A stretch of 19,506 nucleotides of DNA, from positions 1 through 19,506 of the forward strand of contig JAENRP010000545.1 in the NCBI GenBank assembly GCA_024741835.1, written 5' to 3'. Positions 10,650-19,506 of this stretch are shown here, in pieces. The notes under the pieces were generated by a model, which saw only the letters and a list, made by a program, of their open reading frames with translations, was not told where the DNA came from and made no database searches. The translations under genes and the position numbers were made by a program. The number at the start of each line of letters is the position of its first letter. Position 1 is the first letter of the stretch. The stretch is from Diplocarpon mali. Its lineage: Eukaryota > Ascomycota > Leotiomycetes > Helotiales > Drepanopezizaceae.

Positions 10650-10668
10650 GGTTATAAGCCTTAGATAG
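10650..10668 (+). promoter_or_regulatory. Primer-binding site of P, half-tRNA (initiator Met) type
   Basis: GGTTATAAGCCTTAG begins at the base after the LTR. It matches the complement of the initiator tRNA-Met anticodon arm (GGTTATGAGCC) apart from G-to-A and C-to-T changes typical of RIP. Drosophila copia likewise primes from an internal fragment of tRNA-iMet, with GGTTATGGGCCC following its LTR. Confidence 0.7.
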
Positions 10669-11049
10669 ACCGATAATAGATTATTGACTTCCTTTAGAAA
10701 GCACTTGCACTGCAACTATTAGTAGGAAGTTGAACGAGACTTATAGTAAAAGGTAAGCAATCGGCGAATAAGAGGTATGATTCCCTATTTAGCTAACCTG
10801 TATTATAAGAGGTATGATTCTTTACTCTATAACCCTTTGGTACTGCAAGAGGTATGATTCCTTGCTTTACTATATTTCATAGGAGGTATGATTCCCTGCG
10901 TTATAACCTAAAAACCCTTTTCGATAAGAGGACTTCCTCCCTATTTAATACTTCTATAATACCTGCTATTTAATCATTTCGACTTTTCGATAGGAAGAGT
11001 GCCCTTAACTATTTAATTTATTTGATTTTTTAATGCAATTCTATTCGAA
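10669..11049 (+). other. Untranslated leader of P with a fourfold 13-bp motif
   Basis: The stretch between primer site and gag start has no coding signal. Its one clear feature is AGAGGTATGATTC (last copy GGAGGTATGATTC) at 10771-10783, 10808-10820, 10848-10860 and 10882-10894, spaced 37, 40 and 34 bp. The motif has resisted RIP in all four copies (each keeps its TG), while the spacers have diverged. The rest (10895-11049) shows nothing I can name. Confidence 0.8.
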
Positions 11050-11533
11050 ATGGTAATAGCTTCTGATTCCGATCGAAATACTAGGCCTAAAGACCTCTAA
11101 CTCTCTTAAAAGAACTAGCAATAATAGTTCGACGATTTAGAGCTTTACTTTAAGAGCAAAGGCATCGAAATAGCAATTTAAAAGACACTTATTAAATACG
11201 CAAGAATAGCCTCTTATACTCCTTCTACCGATTCGTCTACTTCTACTTCAATAGCTAATACAACTATTAAGGATTTGCCAGATATACTAAATAAGCTTAG
11301 CTTAAGAGCTTTAGTAGATAATAACTAAGAATCCTAAAGGTAGATCTCAAATATAGAAAAGGAGAAGGAGTATAGGCTGGCCTTAGCCAAATGCAAGCTT
11401 AAGATTAATAGAGGTTTAAGCGATAAAGATCGAGATTTTATTTAAGTTTATAATAATGCGAAGATAAGATAGGATACTTTAAAGGCAAAATACTCTTAAA
11501 TAACTGCCTTCGATACCTAGCATCTACTATAGT

Positions 11534-12136
11534 AGATCACTTTATTTTAATATAGAAAAGATAAAGATAGTAAGGATATAGATATAAATATAGACTCTGC
11601 TTAATCTATATTATATAAAGCAAGGAGGAGAGTAAGAGCTGCAAATCTTAGAATAGCTATAACTTTTAAAGAAACTCAGCTTTTTAGTTTCCTACTTAAT
11701 AGCCTCCCTCTTAAGTTCGCTATTGCAAAACAATCTCTTCTTATTTAACCCAACCTTAAGATCTATAAGAAGATCGACCTCCTTTAAACTATTAAGTAAG
11801 ACTTTAAAGGACGCTTTAAATCGGCAAATGCCATATTAGATTACTTTATTTTAGTATAGAAAAGATAAAGATAGTAAGGATATAGATATAAATATAGACT
11901 TTACTTAGTTTATATTACGTAAAGTAAGAAAGAGAGTAAGAGCTATAGATCTTAGGATAGCTATGACTTTTAAAGAAACTTAGCTTTTTAGTTTCCTACT
12001 TAATAGCCTCTCTCTTAAGTTCGCTATTGCGAAATAATCTCTTTTTATCTAATCTAACCTTAAGATCTATAAGAAGATCGACCTCCTTTAAACTATTGAG
12101 TAAGATCTCGAAGGACGCTTTAAATTGGCAAATGCT
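11534..12136 (+). repeat. 304-bp tandem direct duplication inside gag of P
   Basis: The stretch from 11534 is repeated from 11838 with constant offset 304 (checked at AGATCAC/AGATTAC and AAGGACGCTT, 11807 and 12111). The two units differ mainly by transitions, so much of the RIP followed the duplication. Because 304 is not a multiple of three, the gag frame before and after differ. The matching part of M lies outside the window. Confidence 0.85.
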
Positions 12137-12880
12137 GCGTTATAAGGCAACGATAAGCCTAAGAAGAGGAAGGAGCGTAGGACAAGCCCTTAAGCTTATT
12201 AGGAATACTACTTCTATAATAGTACTTATAATATTACTAATTATAAAGTTAGAAGGTAACTAATCGATATAGTCGCTAGCTTTAATATTAAGAAGCAATT
12301 GAAGTAGAAGTTAAGAAGCAAACTGCCCTTATCCTACTAAAGGCCGCAACTATTAAGGAAAGGCAAAGGAAAAGGCTATTTAATTAAAACTTTAGCAGAT
12401 ACTTCTCATAATAATAGTAGATTATTTAAACTTAAATCCACTTTTAATAATTTAAATAATAATTATGATAAAGATGCTTACGTTTTAAAAGCCGATCTTC
12501 GTAAGATCCTTAAATCCGACTAGTATAATAATACTAATTGCATAGTATATATAACTAATAAATCCTACCTATTTAAAGGCCCGCTTATTAAAATAAAAAG
12601 GCGCTCTATTAAAGTTAGTAGTAGAAGGTTATATATAGATTCAATAGGTATAGTAGAGATGAATATTGCTAGCATTTCTTTCCTTTTATAAAATGTTCTC
12701 CTTATGCTTAGCTTAGGCATTAATCTTTTATCTAATTGTAAGATCTATGTAAAGTTGAATTATATAAGAGTTTTTAATAATCAATTTATATAGTTTATAA
12801 ATAATAATTATAAAGTGATCTTTAAAGCTAAAATCAAAGATAGACTTTATATTATCTTAAAGGTAATATTATAGAAATTG

Positions 12881-13264
12881 ACTCTTAGGCCGAACCTATA
12901 AGTGGATTCCTTTAAAGAAAGTGCACTCTCTACCCTAATACAATTAAGCGAGGATAAGGAGAATAGATAGACTCTTAAGCTAAGACTATAGGTAGATTGT
13001 AAAGTATCTTCGAAGATGACTCCTAAGCTAGGATTATAAGTGAATTTAGTAAAAATGACTCTTAAGCTAGGACTATAAGTAGATTCTGCAAATTCGCTAA
13101 TAATAACTCTTAAGCTAGGATCGCAAGTGAAATTCGCGGAAATGACTTTTAAGCCAGGACCGCGAGTAGATCTTGCTATTTCTAGGAAATCGACTCCTAA
13201 GCCAGGACTGCAAGTATATCTCGCGGTTTTACTAAAAACAACTCCTAAGCCAGGCTTATAATTA
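12881..13264 (+). repeat. Array of eight in-frame PGLQV modules in P gag-pol
   Basis: Module starts are at 12881, 12971, 13019, 13058, 13106, 13145, 13193 and 13241. Spacings are 90, 48, 39, 48, 39, 48 and 48 bp, all multiples of three and in the gag-pol frame. The best-preserved units read TPKPGLQV and FKPGPRVDLA; Gln is TAA or TAG in degraded units. Linkers are 5 or 8 residues between repeats of an 8-residue core. The array sits between protease and the pre-integrase domain. I know of no such array as a normal part of copia polyproteins. Confidence 0.88.
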
Positions 13265-16200
13265 GAAAATAGCAAAACCTCGAACTACTATTACTAATCC
13301 TTTTTAGCCACTAATAATAAAGCATCGACTAACAATAGGCTACTAAAGCTATTAAAAGCCGAAAGCCTATTAAAGTATTAGCTAATATATAAAAGATTCG
13401 CATATTTAAAGCTAGAGAAATTAAAGGGCCTATATAAGGTCTCGACCTTAAAACAGAAGATCTAAGTACTAAAGGATCGCTTAGTATACCAAATTTGTAA
13501 GCTAATAAAACTTCAAAATCGGATGCGAATTAAGCTTAGTCTATAAAAAGATTCGATATTAGCGCTAATATCTATTAATACTACTAGACTATTTACAACC
13601 TTAATTAAAGGAAATAATTGGTTTTCTTAAATAGTAGATAACTCCACTTAATAGATATAGACTATTTGCACTAGGACTAAATCTAAGCTTATAGAAAAGC
13701 TGGAAACTTAAAAAGTGATAAAGGAACGCTAGATCCAATTAAAGCTAATAGCTATTAAGTCTAATAATGTATTAGAGATTAGGGCAAAGCTTAATAAATA
13801 GGTAAAATAAGGAGTTTGTTATAAACTAACTATAATATATAAAGGTTCCTACTAAAATAGCATCGCTAAGCGAAGCATTTAGCAAGTAGAGACTGACTAT
13901 CGCGCTTTATTATAAGATACTAACCTACTATTAGAATTCTAAAACCTTGCAATTAAGGCAAATGTATACTTACGAAATAGAATAAGTAATAGACTAATAG
14001 TTAATAGCACTTAAATATCGCTATATAAGGCATATTTTAGATAGAAATTAAACCTAGACTATATTCGCATCTTTAAAAGTATCTACTACTCTTATATTAG
14101 CCTAAAGTCCTAGCCCGCGGGTATAAAGAGCAAGAAGCTAATAGACTAAGGTAGAGAATATATATTTGTTAAGTATATTAAATAGATAATAAAGCAATAG
14201 ATAGTATATACGCTAGATTTAAAGCGAGTAATTATATCTTTAATAGTTGAGTTTAACAAAGCTTAAAATAGGAGGGAGCTATCTTTAAAGCTTTATATAC
14301 TTAGAGATTCGCAAGGTATACTACTTAATAGTAATACTATTAAGCCGAACTAATAACCCCTTTCTCTTAGCTTAGGTATATTAAGCGTACCTGCTGATCA
14401 ACGACCTACTGGTCGCCTAAAGGCTAAATAGACTATTCCTATTATCTGCGAATTGCCTAAAGTATAAAATAACTTCAATATCGTCATCCCTTTAATTAAA
14501 GCACTTAAGGTAAAGGATATTTCTAAAATAAGTATAAGTAATAATAAGCCTCTACTATTAGAAAGCGGTTCCTTAAATAATAAGCCTATAGAACCTATAG
14601 CCGAACCTACGTCTTTAAAGAGGAATAGAGACTTAGAACTAGAAGATACTTTAAATAAACGCGAGTTTAAGCGTATCTAGGCTATAATAGCGTATAGGAT
14701 TTATAAGCTCGAACTTTAATAGAGCTTTAATAAAGATAATACGTTCCTAGCCGCTAGGAGGATAATGAAAATCTCTCTTCTAAAGATATATAATAAAGCT
14801 ATTAATAATCTAAAGAATAGAGTAGTATAAAGTAAGGCAATCTAAAAGAAGATAAGCTCTCTTACTATAAATGGTATATAAATAAAGGAATTAACGCCAA
14901 AGGATATAAACCTAGTATTAATAAAGTAGGTCTTTATAATTAAGATATATATAAATAGGATCCTAGAACGTTATAAGGCAAGGCTTATAGCTAAGGGCTT
15001 CTCTTAATAGTATAGAGAAGACTACTTCGATATGTTCGCGCCGATAGTTCGCATAGATACCCTTTATATATTCATAGCAATAGTAGCTGCTAAGGACCTT
15101 AAATGCAGATAGTATAATATTAAAAATGCATTTACTAAAGCGATTATAAAGGAACGGATTTTTCTCTCCTAACCTAATAGTATTCTTATATATGCTAGCC
15201 ACTCTCTCTATATACTTTGCAGTATTTATAGGCTTAAACAATTAGCCTATGATTAGAACCTCTTATATAGCTCTACTTTAGTAGAAATGGGATTCGTTTA
15301 AAGCCTAGCTAACCCTTATCTATTTACCTATATTAAGCGTAGAATCAAGTTGCTACTATATATCGACGATATTACTATAGTTATAAAGATAACTATTCAA
15401 TTAGATTGGTTCTTTATAACGATTTGGAAACGTTTTAATACTAAGGATCTAGGGGGAATTTATAAGATCCTTAGCATCTGCATTATAAGGAACCGCTCTA
15501 CTTAAGAACTCTAGTTAGACTAAGAGTAGTATATTAAGAAGATCCTAAATCGAATAGGACTTTCCGCTTATACTCTTAACTTTAAGCTAAAGCATACTCC
15601 AATCGAAGGAAAGTATAATAAGTTGGAGCCTATTAATGAAAATAAGTAGAAAGAAGATCTAAAGAAGTACTAATAGGATATTAAAGCGATTATATATACT
15701 ATAGTATATATAAGACTAAATATCGCCTTTATTATTAGGTAACTTAGTCAGAACCTAAAGGATCTGATGATTTGATATAAGAATGCAGTCAAGCGACTTA
15801 GAAGATACCTTCGATCGATAATCATATAAAAGGTAAGATACAGACTAATAAAATATATAAGTGCAAAGCTTAAGGTATATACCGATTCCAATTAAGCAAA
15901 TATAAAAGGTTAGAAAAGTATATCTAAAAGCATATTAGTACTATATAGTAGACCTATATTATAAGGAAATAGGAAGTAGAAATCAATAGCTACCGTAAGC
16001 ATTAAAGCAGAATATATATTAATATTATCAAATTGCAAGCAAGGATTATAGATCGCCTAAGTTCTAAAAGATATAGGTTTCGCTAAGTATATTAAATAAG
16101 ATAAGAACTATATTAATCTTTAAATAGATAATACAAGGGCGATTGCACTTATAAAGAATCCATACTTATATAAGCGATCGAAATATATTAATATTACCTA

Positions 16201-16369
16201 TTACTTTATTTGCGACCTTATTATAAAGAATAAGTTATCAATCACTTATATCCCAACTAATCGAATAGTAGTAAATGGATTTACAAAGCTATTAAAGATA
16301 GTTGCAAAGTTTAAAGCGTTTAAAGATATACTAAGATTATAGAAGATAGTAAGGGCTTAGCAAGCTTAA

Positions 16370-16600
16370 AGACGACTCCTAGGCCTAGACTATAAGTCAA
16401 GTCACGTAGTCTTATAAAGGAATGCTTTTGGAAATTTAACTCTTAGTCCTACCTTACGAGTAGGATTAGTGATTTTAATAGAAGTTATTATTAATTGATT
16501 GTTTTTTAATTTAAAGAGATACTTAAGAGTTGGATTAGCGCAAAAGGATAGTTATTATTTTCCTAACTATAGGTCAATCGGAGTAAGGTCTAAGTAAGGG
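16370..16600 (+). other. 3' untranslated region of P with two PGLQV modules and polypurine tract
   Basis: After the gag-pol stop, module-like sequences begin at 16375 and 16439, 64 bp apart. The one at 16375 is not in the gag-pol frame. The remainder is AT-rich with no coding signal until the purine-rich GGAGTAAGGTCTAAGTAAGG at 16580-16599, which abuts the 3' LTR and is the likely plus-strand primer. Confidence 0.7.
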
Positions 16601-16795
16601 TATTAAGATAGGTAATATAGCTATCACTCTGATGTATTATTATATAACCTTACTACTTAATTAGTAGGATATTAATACGTATATAGCTATAAGGAAGAAA
16701 GGGGTAACCTTCCTTCCTTAACTCTTACTAATATATCGACTATCGACCTTTAGAAGCCTCCTTTACCTACTGCGCCGACTCACTTAAGCTCAATA
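16601..16795 (+). repeat. 3' LTR of element P (195 bp)
   Basis: It starts TATTAAG and ends CTCAATA, identical in length to the 5' LTR and to the M LTR. It is more heavily RIP-mutated than the 5' LTR in its first 75 bases; the hairpin stem there is weakened to TACTA/TAGTA. Confidence 0.92.
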
Positions 16796-16800
16796 GGCTG
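16796..16800. other. Right target-site duplication of P (GGCTG)
   Basis: Perfect copy of 10450-10454, directly after the 3' LTR of P. Removing P and one copy restores a sequence collinear with P's own reverse transcriptase region around 15243. Confidence 0.92.
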
Positions 16801-19506
16801 ATTATTTAAGCCTATAAATACTATAGAGTATATAAAGAGAGTGGCTAGCGCGTATAAGAATACTATTAGGTTAAGAGAGAAAAATCCATTCCTTTATAGT
16901 CGCTTTAGTAAATGCATTTTTAATATTATACTATTTGCATTTAAGGTCTTTAGCGGCTACTATTACTATAAATATACAAAGGGTATTTATGCGAACTATT
17001 AGCGCGAATGTATTAAAGTAGTCTTTTCTATATTATTAGGAGAAGCCCTTAGCTATAAGCCTTACCTTATAATATTCTAAGGTCCTATCTGCATATATCT
17101 TAATTATAAAGACCCATTTTATTAATACTAGGTTTATATCCTTTAGCATTAGTTCCTCTATTTATATACTATTTATAATAAAAGAGCTTATCTCCTTTTA
17201 GATTGCCTTATTCTATACTGCTCTATTCTCTAGGTTATTAATAGCTTTGTCGTATATCTTTAGAAGAGAGATTTTTATTATTCCCTTAGCGGTTAGGAAT
17301 ATATTATCTTTATCGAAGCTCTATTAAAGTTCGAGCTTATAAATCCTATATGCTATTATAGCTTAAATACGCTTAGACTCTTGTTTATCTAAGGTATCTT
17401 CTAGTTCTAGGTCTTTATTCCTCTTTAAAGATATAGGTTTAACTATAGGTTCTATAGGCTTATTATCTAAGGAACCGCTTTCTAATAGTAAAGGCTTATT
17501 ATTACTTATACCTATTTTAAGAATATCTTTTACTATAAGTGCTTTAATTAAAGGGATAATAATATCAAAGTTATTTTATACTTTAAGCAGTTTGTAAATA
17601 ATAGGAATAGTCTATTCGGCCTTTAAGCGACTAGTAGGTCGTTAATCAGCAGGTGTACTTAATATGCCTAAGCTAAGAGAAAGGGGTTATTAGTTCGCTT
17701 TAATAGTATTACTATTAAGTAGTATACCTTACGAATCTTTAAGTATATAGAGCTTTAAAGACAGCTCCCTCCTATTTTAAGATTTATCAAACTCAACTAT
17801 TAAGGATATGATTACTTGCTTTAAATCTAGCGTATATACTATTTATTACTTTATTATTTATTTAATATACTTAATAAATATATATTCTCTACCTTAGTCT
17901 ATTAGCTTTTTACTCTTTATACCTATAGGCTAGGACTTTAGGCTAATATAGGAGTAATAGATGCTTTTAAAGACGCAGATATAATCTAAGCTTAATTTCT
18001 ATTTAAAATATGCCTTATATAGCAATATTCGGATGCTATTAACTATTAGTCTACTACCTATTCTATTTCATAGGTATATATCTACCTTAATCGCAAGGTC
18101 TTAGAATTCCAATAGTAGGTCAATATCTTATAGTAAAGCGCGATAGTTAGTCTCTACTTATTAGATACTTCGCTTAGCGATACTATTCTAATAGGAACCT
18201 TTATATATTATAGTTAGTTTATAATAAACTCCTTATTTTACCTATTTATTAAGCTTTGCCCTAATCTCTAATGTATTATTAGACCTAATAGTTATTAGCT
18301 TTAACTAAGTCTAGCATTCCTCTATTACTTTTTAAGTTTCTAGCTTTTTTATAAGCTTAGATTTAGTTCTAATATAAATAGTCTATATTTATTAAGTAGA
18401 GTTATCTACTATTTAAGAAAACCAATTATTTCCTTTAATTAAGGTTATAAATAGTCTAATAGTATTAATAGATATTAGTGCTAGTATTAAATCTTTTTAT
18501 AGATTAAGCTTAGTTTGCATTCGATTTTAAAGTTTTATTAACTTGCAAATTTAGTATACTAAGCGATCCTTTAATACTTAGATCTTCTATTTTAAAATTA
18601 AGACCTTATATAAGCCCTTTAATTTCTTTAGCCTTAGATATGCAAATCTTTTATATATTAGCTAATACCTTAATAGGCTTTTGGCTTTTAATAGCTTTAA
18701 TAGCCTATTATCAGTCGATACTTTATTATTAATAGCTAGAAAGGATTAGTGATAATAGTTCGAGGTTTTACTATTTTCCAATTATTAGCCTGGCTTAAGA
18801 GTCGTTTTTAATAAAACCGCGAGATCTACTCGCAGTCCTGGCTTAAGAGTTATCTCTAATGATTTTGCGAATTTCACTTGCGATCCTAGCCTAAGAGTCA
18901 TTTCTGCGAATTTCACTTGCGATCTTAGCTTAAGAGTTGTTATTAGCGAATTTGCAAAATCCACTTATAATCCTAGCCTAAGAGTTATTTCTATTAAATT
19001 CATTTATAATCCTAGCTTAAGAGTCACCTTCGAAGATACCTTATAATCTACTTATAGTCTTAGCTTAAAAGTCATTTTCGCAGATTTTACTTATAATCCT
19101 AACTTAAAAGTCCATTTATTCTCCCTATCCTTACTTAATTATATTAAGGCAAAGAGTGCACTTTCCTTAAAGGAATCCACTTATAAGTCTAGCCTAAGAG
19201 TCAATTTCTATAATATTACCTTTAAGATAATATAAAGTCTATCTTTGATTTTAGCTTTAAAGATCACTTTATAATTATTATTTATAAATTATATAAATTG
19301 ATTATTAAAAACTCTTATATAATTCAACTTTATATAGATCTTATAGCTAAATAAAAGATTAATACTTAAGCTAAGCATAAGGAGAACATTTTATAAAAGG
19401 AAAGAAATACTAGCAATATTTATCTCTATTATACCTATTGAGTCTATATATAACCTTCTACTATTAACCTTAATAGAGTGCCTTTTTATTTTAATAAATA
19501 GGCCTT
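16801..19506 (-). pseudogene. Gag-pol of element M, protease to proximal reverse transcriptase
   Basis: On the minus strand the order is protease (19506 to about 19290), the PGLQV array (19201 to 18779), pre-integrase (about 18690-18490), integrase core (about 18490-17790), a spacer, then the start of reverse transcriptase (about 17110-16801), where P interrupts it. Frame and residues follow the P polyprotein, with an independent set of RIP stops; some codons broken in P are intact here and the reverse. The protein continues at 10449 on the far side of P. Both halves are needed to read the full reverse transcriptase of M. Confidence 0.85.
18779..19201 (-). repeat. Array of nine in-frame PGLQV modules in M gag-pol
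   Basis: In minus orientation module starts are at 19201, 19111, 19072, 19024, 18985, 18937, 18898, 18850 and 18802. Spacings are 90, 39, 48, 39, 48, 39, 48 and 48 bp. The order matches P except for one extra 39-bp (13-codon) unit directly after the 90-bp spacer. The frame is kept throughout. Confidence 0.88.

Larger units (their letters stand above)
11050..16369 (+). pseudogene. RIP-inactivated copia gag-pol polyprotein of element P
   Basis: ATG at 11050 opens gag (MVIASDSDRNTRPKDL). A 304-bp duplication shifts the frame near 11838; from about 11840 one frame holds to the TAA at 16367-16369. Without the duplication the polyprotein would be near 1,670 codons. Gag runs to about 12500, with a possible zinc-knuckle remnant near 12207-12250 where Cys/His appear as Tyr. 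The protease lies at about 12515-12760, with NTN where Asp-x-Gly is expected and LGINLLSNCKIYV downstream. The PGLQV array follows at 12881-13264. The pre-integrase HHCC region is near 13360-13560 (RFAYLKLEKLKGLYKVSTLK), and the integrase core runs to about 14270, with SIAKRSIQQVETDYRALL showing Lys for the catalytic Glu. Reverse transcriptase occupies about 14930-15660, including ARLIAKGFS, FDMFAPIVRIDTL and YIDD at 15359-15370. RNase H covers about 15860-16330. Stops are almost all TAG/TAA at Gln or Trp positions. P has the same domain order as C but a distinct sequence. Confidence 0.88.
10455..16795 (+). mobile_element. Complete Ty1/copia-type retrotransposon P (6,341 bp) inserted in M
   Basis: It has 195-bp LTRs at both ends, a primer-binding site immediately after the 5' LTR, a leader, a degenerate gag-pol in copia domain order, a polypurine tract just before the 3' LTR, and a perfect 5-bp duplication (GGCTG) outside. 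It is the same family as M but in opposite orientation. It is dead: every coding domain carries RIP stops, and gag carries a frame-breaking duplication. Confidence 0.93.
16796..19506 (-). mobile_element. Copia-type retrotransposon M, 5' portion (runs off the window)
   Basis: The reverse complement of this stretch is collinear with P from about 12576 to 15247. The edge at 19506 corresponds to P position 12576, so about 2.1 kb of M (5' LTR, leader, most of gag) is expected beyond the window. Confidence 0.9.

Noticed and set aside
12027..12263. 78-codon plus-strand ORF
   Set aside because: It is out of frame with gag of P, whose frame here is confirmed by continuity to reverse transcriptase and RNase H.
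12881..13264. CRISPR-like array (regular repeats with spacers)
   Set aside because: Repeats are degenerate, spacers are also related and of 39/48-bp period, and the array is in frame within a polyprotein in a fungal genome.
12847..13275. 142-codon minus-strand ORF with repeated PGLRV-like peptides
   Set aside because: It is antisense to the module array. The near-palindromic module gives a similar peptide on both strands, but the sense frame is the one continuous with gag-pol.
14963..15241. 92-codon minus-strand ORF
   Set aside because: It is antisense to the reverse transcriptase of P.

Overview
The window is gene-poor, AT-rich DNA from a filamentous ascomycete (Pezizomycotina type). It appears to consist almost entirely of transposon-derived sequence inactivated by repeat-induced point mutation (RIP). 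Signs of RIP are TpA excess, scarcity of CpA and TpG, reading frames broken almost only by TAA/TAG where Gln or Trp is expected, and catalytic residues changed by G-to-A or C-to-T. No intact gene was found, and no tRNA or rRNA gene, CRISPR array or bacterial-type signal.

Layout: (1) About 45-3600, minus strand, is a degenerate open frame (here 'D') of roughly 1,180 codons that I do not recognise. It carries four in-frame copies of a short module reading T-x-R-P-G-L-Q-V. (2) About 3640-8841, plus strand, is a Ty1/copia-type gag-pol (here 'C'), complete in domain order but with no visible 5' LTR and cut at its RNase H end. (3) From 8842 a second copia-type element ('M', minus strand) starts with its 195-bp 3' LTR, runs to 10454, resumes at 16796 and leaves the window at 19506. 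(4) 10455-16795 is a complete 6,341-bp copia-type element ('P', plus strand) with 195-bp LTRs at both ends. It sits inside the reverse-transcriptase region of M and is flanked by the perfect 5-bp duplication GGCTG.

P and M are copies of one family in opposite orientation, so the window records a nest: C, then M into C, then P into M. The P/M family has a copia-type half-tRNA primer site, a fourfold motif in its leader, and an array of the PGLQV module inside gag-pol between protease and integrase (8 units in P, 9 in M). The module recurs downstream of the stop codon in both elements. The same module occurs in the unrelated D frame, giving at least 26 copies in 19.5 kb. This dispersed, frame-compatible and partly palindromic module is the most unusual feature of the window.

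All coordinates and translations come from manual reading; family names rest on motif recognition, not on searches.
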